Source: Thalassotalea_F euphylliae (GTDB lineage: Bacteria; Pseudomonadota; Gammaproteobacteria; Enterobacterales; Alteromonadaceae). Taken from it: a stretch of 64,000 nucleotides of DNA. How positions within the stretch are numbered: the first letter of the stretch is position 1; every line of letters begins with the position of its first letter. The translations under genes and the position numbers were made by a program. Below the pieces are notes generated by a model that searched no databases, had not been told where the DNA came from, and saw nothing but the letters and a program-made list of their open reading frames with translations. The DNA lies in NCBI RefSeq assembly GCF_042682785.1, contig NZ_JBHUIB010000012.1, positions 62,001-126,000 on the forward strand, read 5' to 3'. Shown in pieces: positions 26,200 to 35,543 of this stretch.

Positions 26200-28026
26200 A
26201 TGTTGTCAGAACAACAATCGAATCAGTCAGCGGGTGGCAGTGCGTTAGACGCGAATCAGCTTGCACAATTGCAGCAAGCAACTCAAAGCTACTCGCCGTT
26301 ACAACTTGCGTGGGCAAGTGGTTATTTAGCGGCAAAAAGTGAAATGTCGCCAGTGGCTAATGCTGTAGCTGCAGCAACACAAGCTGCACCGGCAAGCACA
26401 TTAACGATTTTATTTGCATCACAAACGGGTAACGCGAAAGGCGTGGCTACTCAACTTGCTGATCAAGCGAAAGCTGCAGGTATTACCGTAAACCTTAAAA
26501 ATGTTGCTGACTTTAAAGCGAAATCACTTAAGTCAGAAACACATGTGCTTATAGTTGCAAGTACGAATGGTGAGGGTGAGCCGCCTGATGATGCGATTGA
26601 GTTTCACGAGTTCTTATACAGCAAGAAAGCACCAAAATTAGATGGCCTGAAATTCAGTGTTCTATCGTTAGGTGATTCAAGTTATGAGTTCTTCTGCCAA
26701 ACAGGTAAAGATTTTGATACTCGCTTAGCAGAATTAGGCGCGACTCGCGTTACTGACCGTGTAGATTGTGATGTAGATTACGATGAAGAAGCCAAAGCGT
26801 GGCAGCTATCTATCGTAGAAACGCTGAAAGATGAATTGACTGCTGACAACACTGCGTTGGCACCTGTGGTTCAGTTGCCAGGTACTACCGCTGCGGCGAG
26901 CGTTTATACCAAGCAAAACCCATATGTGGCTGAGCTGTTATCCAGTCAGAAAATTACAGGTCGTGATTCGGCAAAAGATGTTCGTCATATTGAAATTGAT
27001 TTAGGTGAGTCTGGCTTAACTTACCAAGTAGGTGATGCACTGGGCGTGTATTTCGATAACGACAAAGCGTTAGTGGAAGAGCTATTAACAGCATTGTCGT
27101 TATCTGGTGAAGAGTCAGTAACACTGAAGAAGGGCGATAGCACGTTAGAACTTTCGATTAAGCAAGCCTTAGTGGAAGAGCTAGAAATTACACAAACGTC
27201 ACTAGCCTTCGTTGAGTATTGGGCAGAATTTTCTGGTTCAGAAGCGTTACAGTCTGTCGTGGCAGACAAAGCAACGTTACGCGAATACGCAGCAAACCAT
27301 CAAGTGGTCGATGTTGTGAAAAGTGCGCCTCAAGCACTTGATGCGCAAGCGCTTGTCGACAACCTACGTAAAATCACGCCGCGATTGTATTCAATTGCGT
27401 CTAGCCAAGCTGAAGTGGAAGAAGAAGTACACTTAACCGTAGGTGTAGTGAGTTACCAATTCGATGAAAACGAGCGTTTAGGTGGTGCTTCAGGTTTCTT
27501 GGGTCGTCGTTTAGAAGAAGGTGAAAACGTGCGCGTTTTCGTTGAACACAATGACAACTTCCGTTTACCTACAAACCCGGAAACGCCAGTGATTATGATT
27601 GGCCCAGGCACCGGTGTTGCGCCATTTAGAGCGTTCATGCAAGAACGTGAAGCGACTGATGCGTCAGGTGATAACTGGATGTTCTTTGGTGACCAAACCT
27701 TCACGCAAGACTTCCTTTACCAAGTAGAGTGGCAAAACTACCTGAAATCAGGTTTGTTAACGCGCATGGACGTAGCATTCTCGCGCGATCAAGAACAAAA
27801 AGTTTATGTTCAACATCGCCTAAAAGAACAAGCTGAAGAAGTATACGCGTGGCTAGAACGTGGTGCCCATCTATATATTTGTGGTGATGCTAATCGCATG
27901 GCGAAAGACGTTCACCAAGCGCTTGTCGACATCATTGCTGAACAAGGCAATAAATCAGAAGAGCAAGCAGAAGACTACTTGAAATCATTACGTAGCGCGA
28001 AGCGTTATCAGAAGGATGTTTATTAA
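26200..28026 (+). CDS. cysJ: sulfite reductase (NADPH) flavoprotein alpha subunit
   Basis: CysJ passes electrons from NADPH through FAD and FMN to the CysI hemoprotein in sulfite reduction. The 608-residue product has a flavodoxin domain (FASQTGNAKGVA, STNGEGEPPDDA, LGDSSYEFFCQTG), an FAD domain (PRLYSIASS, GGASGFLGRRL) and an NADP domain (GPGTGVAPFRAFMQER, CGDANRMAKDV) ending in KDVY as CysJ proteins do. The frame opens at 26146, but ATG at 26200 (MLSEQQ) fits the family. The gene shares a TAATG junction with cysI. Confidence 0.96.
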   Translation: MLSEQQSNQSAGGSALDANQLAQLQQATQSYSPLQLAWASGYLAAKSEMSPVANAVAAATQAAPASTLTILFASQTGNAKGVATQLADQAKAAGITVNLKNVADFKAKSLKSETHVLIVASTNGEGEPPDDAIEFHEFLYSKKAPKLDGLKFSVLSLGDSSYEFFCQTGKDFDTRLAELGATRVTDRVDCDVDYDEEAKAWQLSIVETLKDELTADNTALAPVVQLPGTTAAASVYTKQNPYVAELLSSQKITGRDSAKDVRHIEIDLGESGLTYQVGDALGVYFDNDKALVEELLTALSLSGEESVTLKKGDSTLELSIKQALVEELEITQTSLAFVEYWAEFSGSEALQSVVADKATLREYAANHQVVDVVKSAPQALDAQALVDNLRKITPRLYSIASSQAEVEEEVHLTVGVVSYQFDENERLGGASGFLGRRLEEGENVRVFVEHNDNFRLPTNPETPVIMIGPGTGVAPFRAFMQEREATDASGDNWMFFGDQTFTQDFLYQVEWQNYLKSGLLTRMDVAFSRDQEQKVYVQHRLKEQAEEVYAWLERGAHLYICGDANRMAKDVHQALVDIIAEQGNKSEEQAEDYLKSLRSAKRYQKDVY

Positions 28027-29813
28027 TGACTGATGTAAAAACACCTATGCCTTTAGACACGGTAACAGGCCCATTGCCAGCACAAGGTCCTGTGCAAGGT
28101 GAAGGCCCAATTGTGGTTGAAGGTAACCTAGCTGATAACGAACGCCTAAAGCGCGAAAGTAATTTTTTGCGTGGCACTATTGCCAACGATCTACAAGACA
28201 GAATCACCGGCGGCTTTAGCGCGGATAACTTCCAGCTGATCCGCTTTCACGGTATGTATCAGCAAGACGATCGTGATATTCGTGCTGAGCGTCAGAAGCA
28301 AAAACTTGAACCAATGCACAATGTAATGCTTCGTGCTCGTATGCCTGGCGGTATCATTAAGCCTGACCAGTGGTTAGCGATTGATAAATTTGCTGAAGAA
28401 AGTACGGAATACGGCAGCATTCGTTTAACGACGCGCCAAACGTTCCAATTCCACGGTGTATTAAAGCCAAACATCAAGTTGATGCATCAAACCTTGAATA
28501 GCATTGGCATTGACTCAATTGCTACGGCAGGTGATGTAAACCGTAACGTGCTTTGTACTTCTAATCCGGTTGAGTCAAAGCTACACCAAGACGCTTACGA
28601 ATGGGCGAAAAAAATCAGTGAACACTTGCTGCCAAAAACCAAAGCATATGCTGAAATTTGGCTAGATGGCGAGAAAATTGAAACAACCGAAGAACCTATT
28701 TTAGGAAGTACTTACTTACCTCGTAAGTTCAAAACAACGGTTGTTATTCCTCCGCAGAATGATGTTGACGTTCACGCAAATGACTTGAACTTTGTTGCTA
28801 TTGCACAAAACGGTGAGCTTATTGGCTTTAACGTGTTAGTGGGCGGTGGTTTAGCGATGACTTGGGGTGACAAAGCAACGTACCCTCGTCGTGCAGATGA
28901 CTTTGGCTTTATCCCGCTTGAGAAAACACTCGATGTTGCAGCAGCTGTTGTGACGACGCAACGTGATTGGGGTAACCGTGTAAATCGTAAGAATGCGAAA
29001 ACCAAATACACTCTCGATCGTGTTGGAGTTGATGTATTTAAAGCGGAAGTTGAAAATCGCGCTGGTATAGCGTTCGAAGCAAGTAAACCGTACAAGTTTA
29101 CTGAACGTGGCGACAGCTTTGGCTGGGTGGCTGGTATTGATGGTAAACATCACTTAACGCTGTTTATTGAAAATGGTCGTTTACTTGATTACCCGAACAA
29201 ACCGTTGAAAACGGGTGTGCGTGAAATAGCCCTTGTTCATAAAGGTGACTTCCGCATGACCGCGAACCAAAACTTAATTGTTGCAGGCGTGGCTGAAGCG
29301 GATAAAGCGGCGATTGAAAAAATCGCACGCGACCATGGTTTGCTTAATGACAGTACGTCAAATCAGCGTAAGAACTCAATGGCGTGTGTGGCTTTTCCGA
29401 CCTGTCCATTGGCGATGGCAGAAGCAGAGCGCTACTTGCCAGGTTTGGTAGACGATGTTGAAGGTTTACTAAGCAAGCATAATGCAGCAGAAGACAGCAT
29501 TGTATTACGTGTCACAGGCTGTCCAAATGGTTGTGGTCGAGCAATGCTTGCAGAAGTTGGTCTGGTAGGTAAAGGCCCAGGTAAATACAACATGTATTTA
29601 GGTGGCAACTTAGGTGGTACACGAATTCCTAAGCTCTACAAAGAAAACGTTGACGAACAATCAATTATCGCGGAACTAGATACCTTGATTGGCCGTTGGG
29701 TTGCAGAGCGTACAGTAGATGCCGAAGGTAACAACGAAGCCTTTGGTGATTATGTGATTCGTGCTGGTGTTGTCGATGAAGTGATTATTAGCGTAAGAGA
29801 CTTTCATGACTAA
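28026..29813 (+). CDS. cysI: sulfite reductase (NADPH) hemoprotein beta subunit
   Basis: CysI reduces sulfite to sulfide with siroheme and a 4Fe-4S cluster. The 595-residue product has the siroheme-side repeat ESNFLRGTIANDL and IRLTTRQTFQFHG, and the four cluster cysteines in CVAFPTCPLAMAE and VTGCPNGCGRAM near residues 455-505. Its start overlaps the cysJ stop by one base and its stop overlaps the cysH start by eight, so translation is probably coupled. Confidence 0.97.
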   Translation: MTDVKTPMPLDTVTGPLPAQGPVQGEGPIVVEGNLADNERLKRESNFLRGTIANDLQDRITGGFSADNFQLIRFHGMYQQDDRDIRAERQKQKLEPMHNVMLRARMPGGIIKPDQWLAIDKFAEESTEYGSIRLTTRQTFQFHGVLKPNIKLMHQTLNSIGIDSIATAGDVNRNVLCTSNPVESKLHQDAYEWAKKISEHLLPKTKAYAEIWLDGEKIETTEEPILGSTYLPRKFKTTVVIPPQNDVDVHANDLNFVAIAQNGELIGFNVLVGGGLAMTWGDKATYPRRADDFGFIPLEKTLDVAAAVVTTQRDWGNRVNRKNAKTKYTLDRVGVDVFKAEVENRAGIAFEASKPYKFTERGDSFGWVAGIDGKHHLTLFIENGRLLDYPNKPLKTGVREIALVHKGDFRMTANQNLIVAGVAEADKAAIEKIARDHGLLNDSTSNQRKNSMACVAFPTCPLAMAEAERYLPGLVDDVEGLLSKHNAAEDSIVLRVTGCPNGCGRAMLAEVGLVGKGPGKYNMYLGGNLGGTRIPKLYKENVDEQSIIAELDTLIGRWVAERTVDAEGNNEAFGDYVIRAGVVDEVIISVRDFHD

Positions 29814-30567
29814 TCTTGAACAGGTGCAACCAAGTCAACCAATCCAGAGTCGCTTTCCAGCATCTCTGCCTGAGCCTTGGTTAAATCAGTGGAATGAGCT
29901 GCTTGAGAAACAAACGCCTGTAGAGCGTGTTGCTTGGGCAATGGAAAACTTGCCGGGCAACTTCGTGTTGTCTTCAAGTTTCGGTATTCAGTCTGCAGTG
30001 ATGTTGCACATGATGACGCAGGTTGACCCAAACATTCCTGTGATAGTTACTGATACTGGCCATTTGTTTCCTGAAACTTATCAGTTTATTGATGAATTGA
30101 CTGACAAGCTGAATCTAAATCTTCAAGTGTATAGCGCCAAGCAAAGTGCTTCCTGGCAGCTTGCACGCTACGGTGAACAGTGGAACCAAGGTGAAGACGA
30201 GCTTAAACGTTATAACCAATTAAACAAAGTTGAACCGCTTGAGCGTGGTTTAACTGAGTTACAAGCAGGCACATGGTTCTCAGGAATCCGTCGTCAGCAA
30301 TCAGAACATAGAGCTGGCTTATCGGTTGTCAGTATTCTGCGTGGGCGCTTCAAGGTTCATCCGATTATTGATTGGACTAATCGTGACGTTCACCAGTATT
30401 TAACCAAACATGGCTTACCTTATCATCCGCTATGGGATCAAGGTTATGTGTCGGTTGGTGACACCCATTCGACTAGGCCATTAACCGCTGATATGGACGA
30501 ATCAGATACCCGTTTTAACGGTATGCAGCGTGAGTGTGGTTTGCACACTGACGGTGGCGGTATCTAG
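29806..30567 (+). CDS. cysH: phosphoadenosine phosphosulfate reductase
   Basis: CysH reduces PAPS to sulfite using thioredoxin. The 253-residue product has SSSFGIQSAVMLHM (PP-loop), TDTGHLFPETY, WFSGIRRQQSEHRA and the C-terminal catalytic ECGLH (Cys244). It lacks the two extra cysteine pairs that bind 4Fe-4S in APS reductases, so PAPS is the expected substrate. It is the last gene of cysJIH and is followed by a strong terminator. Confidence 0.96.
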   Translation: MTNLEQVQPSQPIQSRFPASLPEPWLNQWNELLEKQTPVERVAWAMENLPGNFVLSSSFGIQSAVMLHMMTQVDPNIPVIVTDTGHLFPETYQFIDELTDKLNLNLQVYSAKQSASWQLARYGEQWNQGEDELKRYNQLNKVEPLERGLTELQAGTWFSGIRRQQSEHRAGLSVVSILRGRFKVHPIIDWTNRDVHQYLTKHGLPYHPLWDQGYVSVGDTHSTRPLTADMDESDTRFNGMQRECGLHTDGGGI

Positions 30568-30595
30568 ACAAAACCAAGAAAAACTCGCTAAGATT

Positions 30596-30627
30596 AAAGC
30601 CAATACACTTAATGTATTGGCTTTTTA
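30596..30627 (+). terminator. terminator after cysJIH
   Basis: AAAGCCAATACA-cttaa-TGTATTGGCTTTTT is a 12-bp perfect stem with a T-run, 30 bases past the cysH stop. It is also close upstream of the next gene, which therefore probably has its own promoter or reads through. Confidence 0.85.
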
Positions 30628-30648
30628 GTTTCAAGGAAGAGGAAACAC

Positions 30649-31113
30649 GTGATTAAAATCGACTTAGAACAACAGGTAAATGCTTCACCAGCAGAATTGC
30701 TCGCGTTGTTAACCGATCACGTCAATTTGTCACGCTTTTTCAATGCAGAGTTTGCGATTGCAAAGTCGAGTTTTGAAGGAGAAATCCCAGGTGGAAAAGG
30801 TTGTCGTCGATTAGTCGACACGCTTGGGCAGTCTTTCGTCGAGGAAATAACTAAGGCCGATATATCGGGCATAGAGTATCGTATTGTCGGTAGCCAACCA
30901 CTCAAACATCACTTTGGGCAAATTGATTTCACGGTACTTGAACAGCAAACGTTAATTAACTACTACGTTGAAGGTGTACCCGTTTCTTACTTGCCTAAGA
31001 TTATAGTTCAATGGGCAATCGAACGAGATATTCGCCAAGCACTCAGGAAAATAGCGCAGCACTTTACTCATGAAGAGCAGAAAAAGTGGTACGACAAACT
31101 ACTTTTGAGATGA
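30649..31113 (+). CDS. SRPBCC-fold (polyketide cyclase/START-like) protein
   Basis: The 154-residue product shows the SRPBCC pattern: an opening strand IKIDLEQQVNASPAELLALLTDHVNL, a central strand/turn with GCRRLVDTLGQSFVEEI, and a long C-terminal helix VQWAIERDIRQALRKIAQHF. Such proteins bind hydrophobic ligands or act in lipid transport, but no ligand can be inferred. AAGGAAGAGG precedes the GTG at 30649. Its 3' end overlaps the convergent TIGR03899 gene by 46 bases. Confidence 0.75.
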   Translation: MIKIDLEQQVNASPAELLALLTDHVNLSRFFNAEFAIAKSSFEGEIPGGKGCRRLVDTLGQSFVEEITKADISGIEYRIVGSQPLKHHFGQIDFTVLEQQTLINYYVEGVPVSYLPKIIVQWAIERDIRQALRKIAQHFTHEEQKKWYDKLLLR

Positions 31114-31982
31114 TTAAAAAACTTTTCATCGGGCTTATCTGCGATGAGTTTAGCCAGCTCAGCACCAACAGGCGTAAACTTATAAAATTGAATAATGCAG
31201 CGGCTTTTGTTGGCTGACAATACTAACGGCAAACCGTTGTACTTTAACCCCAACTCATCGCCTTTATTCATCGGATAAAGCTCTGTTTCCTGTGAAAACA
31301 ACAGGTGATGGTCGGCCAGTGTGAGTACTTCACCATAGCTAAAGCCAAATTGGCTCAAGTGAACATGTTGTTCGCGGCCTTTATCCAACATGTTTAGCAG
31401 GCCCGGTTGCTGATAACAGCCTGAAATGATACGAATGTTTTTCTTTGAGCTGTCTTTAACGGCAAGGCTACATGCGCGACCAAAGAGTTTAGCATCGTGC
31501 AAACTCAAATTTTTAAATGCTTGTAATGCTTTGAGCGAAAAGCTTCCAGGTTGATTGACTTCACCGGCTAAAATTTTTGCCCATAACTCCTGCATGGTTG
31601 GGTTACTGACACGTTCGGCTAATTCAACGAAGCTATCAAACCAGTCAGGGTCAGCGCGATCGCTAATCGACTCATTTGAACAATAGTGCAGTGCCTTTTC
31701 AATCACCTTTTCCATGTTCTGTTGACGTCGCAAGTGTGATAAACGCTCGCGCCTTTCCATACGATCTTCGATAGGCATTTGTTTGTCTATCGGTTTCAAA
31801 CTTCCGTCTAAGCAAAAGTGTTTGGCCAATTGTAGAAGCTGCATTTGCGAAGACGCCTGAGAGCTTTTGTGTTTCTCTTCTTGTGACTTCTGACCTGTAT
31901 TTGAATCTTCCATAACCTCATTGTCATTTTCTACATGAGAAACCACGATTGGTTGAGGTGGGGTAGTTTTGTCAATTTTCAT
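31068..31982 (-). CDS. TIGR03899-family protein
   Basis: The 304-residue product matches, from recall, the gammaproteobacterial family TIGR03899 of unknown function: an Arg-rich RMERRERLSHLRRQQNMEKVIEKAL segment followed by DRADPDWFDSFVELAERVSNPTMQELWAKILAGEVNQPGSFSLKAL, shared with DUF2806. The first 45 residues are polar and low in complexity. No membrane segment or signal peptide is seen. It runs toward the SRPBCC gene and the two coding ends overlap by 46 bases. Confidence 0.7.
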   Translation of the reverse strand: MKIDKTTPPQPIVVSHVENDNEVMEDSNTGQKSQEEKHKSSQASSQMQLLQLAKHFCLDGSLKPIDKQMPIEDRMERRERLSHLRRQQNMEKVIEKALHYCSNESISDRADPDWFDSFVELAERVSNPTMQELWAKILAGEVNQPGSFSLKALQAFKNLSLHDAKLFGRACSLAVKDSSKKNIRIISGCYQQPGLLNMLDKGREQHVHLSQFGFSYGEVLTLADHHLLFSQETELYPMNKGDELGLKYNGLPLVLSANKSRCIIQFYKFTPVGAELAKLIADKPDEKFFNHLKSSLSYHFFCSS

Positions 31983-32272
31983 AAGCTTGAGCGAAAGCGT
32001 AGTGAATAAAACTTACTATACTGTATACAAGATTAGGTGTTAATTCATAGAGTTAATAACGATAACAAAGACAAATAACTGGTCTATGTTGTTATAAATA
32101 TGTAACTAAAACCTTGATAGATAGCAGATTATTAATTGTTTTGTTGAATAATCCGAGTCGCACTTTTATTATGTACTAGGATACAAATAATTTGATTCAA
32201 GTTATTGTCAACAATCGTGTTCGAAAACAATAACCTAATCAGCAAAAGGTGTGCTGATTAGATGAGGGCAGT
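31983..32272. other. 290-bp divergent intergenic region
   Basis: AT-rich region between the TIGR03899 gene and the EAL regulator gene; it must hold promoters for both. No open frame, RNA gene or clear operator was found. Confidence 0.3.
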
Positions 32273-34498
32273 ATGCAGGCTTCAGAAAATACCAATGACG
32301 ATTTTTTGTTTATTGATGACAGTGATGAAGATGAAATCTTAGATGATGCGAGTGGTGAAACATGGAAGGTACTCATCGTTGATGATGACCCGGAAATACA
32401 CTCTGTAACGCAATTAGCCCTGTCAGATTTAGTGGTATTAGGGCGACGTCTAGAATATCTTCACGCCTACTCTGGCGAAGAGGCCAATACCATTATTGCG
32501 CAAGACAATGATATTGTGCTTGTACTGCTCGATGTAGTGATGGAGACTGATGATGCAGGTCTGAATGTGGTTAAATACATTCGTGAAGACTTATCCCGAG
32601 ACGATATTCGAATTGTTCTCCGCACAGGCCAACCAGGCTATGCTCCCGAAGAAAGTGTCATCAAAGATTATGACATTAACGATTACAAGACAAAGACTGA
32701 ATTAACTCGCAGAAAGCTCGTAACCACGGTTTATGCTGCAATTCGCTCTTACCAACAAATTACCACCGTTACTAAAAACCGCGAAGGTCTTGAAAAAATC
32801 ATTGAAGGCTCATCTAACCTTCTTGAAATTCACTCAGTGCAAGAGTTTGGTCAAGGTGTTTTAGACCAAGTGAATACCTTGTTAAGTGGTTATGACCGTG
32901 GTGTTTTCTGTGCTCGAGGGCACGGCATCGTCGAAGGCGCCGACGACTTGAGCCTTTATGTCTTAGCGCAGGATGGCTGGAACGAGAGTGTCATCAATCG
33001 AAAGCTTGAAAACATGCAATCCGCTCAAGTTAACGAGCAAGTGACAGCATGCTTTCAGCAAAAAGAGCACTTAGCGACCGAGAATAGCCTGACATTGTAT
33101 TTAAATCGCGGTGGCTATCGCGCGGTTATACACATTGAACTTGATGCGCCAATGTGTGAATTAGATAAGCAGTTGATGGATGTGTTTTTATCGAACATGT
33201 CTATCGGCTATGAAAATGTCCACCTTTTCCAGAAACTCAGGAATGCGGCATATAAAGATTGGTTGACTGACTTACCGAATAGATTGCAATTTCTGAATTT
33301 ATTAGACGATTTCTCCACATCTGGCAGTGACGACAGAGTCGCTGCGTTAATTGACATAAATCATTTCAGTGACATAAACGATGGTTTAGGGCAAGAAGTT
33401 GGTAATCTATTGTTAGCTGCCGTTGCAAAACGTCTCACAACCTTAGATAAGTCATTAACGGTTGCTCGTGTCGGGGCTGACGTGTTTGGTCTTATCGGTC
33501 CTGCTGAAAGCGTCTGCCATGAAAAATTAGCCGACTTATTCAGCCTTCCTTTCGAAGCAGGCGAGCAAAGTCTTCCAATTAATATATGTACCGGCTTCTG
33601 TCGCAAGTCCGAAGCTGGGCAAGGAGGCGTCAAGGTACTTAATCAAATCAACATAGCGTTGAATTTGGCGAAAAAGAACCGCGACGAACATTTCAAATAC
33701 TATAAGCAAGAAATGGAAGACCAAACGCTGTGGCGTTTAGGCATGATTCGTCAGCTGCGTACAGACTTTGCTGATGACCGTTTAGAGCTTTGGTATCAGC
33801 CTCAGTTGAACTTGGCGAACGGTAAAGTCATTGGTGCTGAAGCGCTATTGCGCTGGCGTACGGCGGATGGCAACTTTGTCTCGCCAGGCGTATTTATTCC
33901 GTTAGCTGAATATTCAGGTCTGATTATTGATATTGGTAATTGGGTTGTTCATCAAGCATGTAAACATCTTAAACACCTTGAAGCTGAAGGATTTGACGAT
34001 GTTGGGGTGTCGGTAAACGTATCTATCCCTCAATTTAGACGTGATAACTTTGTCGATACTGTTATTGATGCCGCGAAAGAGCACAATATTGAGACGCATA
34101 AGCTTGAGTTGGAAATCACCGAAAACATTTTGATGGATGATCCTCAAATGGTTATCGATGCACTGACCAAACTAAAAGAACAAGGTATTTCGATAGCGTT
34201 AGATGATTTTGGTACGGGGTACTCATCCTTGGGTTATCTTCAGAAATTGCCAATCGACCGTTTGAAAGTGGACCGTTCATTTATAAATGACATCGCAAAG
34301 CCAGGTGGTTCAATATTAGCAGACACTATTATCAATTTAGGTAAGCAGTTGAACTTAAAGGTGATTGCTGAAGGCATTGAAGATGTGGAGCAAGAATCAC
34401 ATTTAAAGGCACAGCAGTGTGACGAAGTGCAAGGGTTTTACTACGCTAAACCAATGCCCGCCGATGAATTTTTAACGTACCTCAAAGCAAAGCAATAA
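32273..34498 (+). CDS. response regulator with DUF3369, degenerate GGDEF and active-type EAL domain
   Basis: The 741-residue product has a receiver domain (about 35-165; IVDDDPEI, phospho-site LLDVVMETDD), a DUF3369 sensor-like domain (about 175-315), a GGDEF-like domain (about 335-470) in which the signature is GADVF, and an EAL domain (about 490-735). The EAL site is complete: EALLRW, NVSIPQ, EITEN, DDFGTGYS, KVDRSF, AEGIED and QGFYYAKP. So it should degrade cyclic di-GMP on phosphorylation, while the GGDEF part is unlikely to make it. No kinase is adjacent; the input is unknown. Confidence 0.9.
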   Translation: MQASENTNDDFLFIDDSDEDEILDDASGETWKVLIVDDDPEIHSVTQLALSDLVVLGRRLEYLHAYSGEEANTIIAQDNDIVLVLLDVVMETDDAGLNVVKYIREDLSRDDIRIVLRTGQPGYAPEESVIKDYDINDYKTKTELTRRKLVTTVYAAIRSYQQITTVTKNREGLEKIIEGSSNLLEIHSVQEFGQGVLDQVNTLLSGYDRGVFCARGHGIVEGADDLSLYVLAQDGWNESVINRKLENMQSAQVNEQVTACFQQKEHLATENSLTLYLNRGGYRAVIHIELDAPMCELDKQLMDVFLSNMSIGYENVHLFQKLRNAAYKDWLTDLPNRLQFLNLLDDFSTSGSDDRVAALIDINHFSDINDGLGQEVGNLLLAAVAKRLTTLDKSLTVARVGADVFGLIGPAESVCHEKLADLFSLPFEAGEQSLPINICTGFCRKSEAGQGGVKVLNQINIALNLAKKNRDEHFKYYKQEMEDQTLWRLGMIRQLRTDFADDRLELWYQPQLNLANGKVIGAEALLRWRTADGNFVSPGVFIPLAEYSGLIIDIGNWVVHQACKHLKHLEAEGFDDVGVSVNVSIPQFRRDNFVDTVIDAAKEHNIETHKLELEITENILMDDPQMVIDALTKLKEQGISIALDDFGTGYSSLGYLQKLPIDRLKVDRSFINDIAKPGGSILADTIINLGKQLNLKVIAEGIEDVEQESHLKAQQCDEVQGFYYAKPMPADEFLTYLKAKQ

Positions 34499-34508
34499 CC
34501 AAATCAAT

Positions 34509-34542
34509 GCATTAAAGGCACTTTGTTAAGTGCTTTTAATGC
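34509..34542 (+). terminator. hairpin after the EAL regulator gene
   Basis: GCATTAAAGGCACTT-tgtt-AAGTGCTTTTAATGC forms a long stem with one mismatch, ten bases after the stop codon. The T-run is part of the stem, so termination efficiency is uncertain. Confidence 0.6.
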
Positions 34543-34683
34543 TTCTATTTAAAAATACATTTCGATTTTTATTACCTGACAGTGAAATTGTAAGCGCTGT
34601 TATAACTTGTTACGTATTACTCATAGTTCTGCAACACATCTTTGGTAGTGTTATCCCGAAATGAACAAAAGGAACACGTTGAA

Positions 34684-35349
34684 ATGAAAAATGCTGCAAA
34701 ATTATTAGTGTTACCAATGCTACTAGGTAGCTTGGTGATCGCTTCAACCACGGCGCTCGCGAAAGACGCTAGCGGTATGGTTCAGCAAAAGAAAAGTGGC
34801 TCTGAGATGATTTATGCCGTCCCAGAAACCAATTTTTCCAAATACGACTCAGTGGTTTTTTTACCGTCTGAAATTAGCTTTAAGAAAAACTGGCAACGCA
34901 GTATTAACCGTAATGCCAGCTCCATTAACTCTCGGGTAACCGATGAAAAAATGGATATTATGAAAAAAGATATGGCGGCTTTATTCGAAGAGACGTTCAA
35001 AGAAGAGTTTGCCAATAAAGGATATAACGTAGTTAACCAGTTATCACCGACGACGCTTGTTATTCGTCCTGCAATTGCCGATTTAGATATTGCAGTGCCA
35101 ATCGTTAAATCTAGTTTTATGAGTGAGCAGAAAATTCGGTACGCTGGTTCTGCAACTATCTATCTTGAAATATTTGATGGCATGACTAAAAAGCCTATCG
35201 CTCGCGTCGCTGAAAATCGCTTCTTGGGTGAAGGTGCAAGCTTTAACCGGGCTAGCGCTACACAGAATAGAGCCGATGCAAAGTACACGTTAAAGAGCTG
35301 GGCGGAAACGCTTACGTCGTTTTTGAAAGAAACAAAGCAAAGCTCCTAG
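34684..35349 (+). CDS. exported DUF3313-like protein, first of two paralogues
   Basis: The 221-residue product has a signal peptide (LLVLPMLLGSLVIASTTALA, cleavage near residue 26). The rest matches the DUF3313 pattern: MIYAVPETNFSKYDSV, FKKNWQRSINR, VTDEKMDIMKKDM, LVIRPAIADLDIAVP and NRFLGEGASFNRASATQNRADA. It is 45-60 percent identical by eye to the next gene and both end with terminators, so this is a tandem duplication. The frame opens at a GTG at 34642, but ATG at 34684 follows AAAGGAAC and starts the signal peptide. Function of the family is unknown. Confidence 0.75.
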   Translation: MKNAAKLLVLPMLLGSLVIASTTALAKDASGMVQQKKSGSEMIYAVPETNFSKYDSVVFLPSEISFKKNWQRSINRNASSINSRVTDEKMDIMKKDMAALFEETFKEEFANKGYNVVNQLSPTTLVIRPAIADLDIAVPIVKSSFMSEQKIRYAGSATIYLEIFDGMTKKPIARVAENRFLGEGASFNRASATQNRADAKYTLKSWAETLTSFLKETKQSS

Positions 35350-35362
35350 TATTCAAAACAAC

Positions 35363-35391
35363 AAAAAAGCCTCAATTAGAGGCTTTTTTAT
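35363..35391. terminator. terminator between the DUF3313-like paralogues
   Basis: AAAAAAGCCTC-aatta-GAGGCTTTTTTA is a clean stem with A and T runs 13 bases after the first paralogue. Confidence 0.85.
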
Positions 35392-35543
35392 TACCTGTTG
35401 CATACACCCAACATTAAGCATATCTACCTGTTCAAAACCTATTAACTCTCTTTTTATTAGTCGCTTAAGCTTTACATTTTATTACTGATTAATTCAGAAA
35501 AGCTGTGCTAGGCTAAAAATGAAACAACAAAAGAGGTCGAGTT

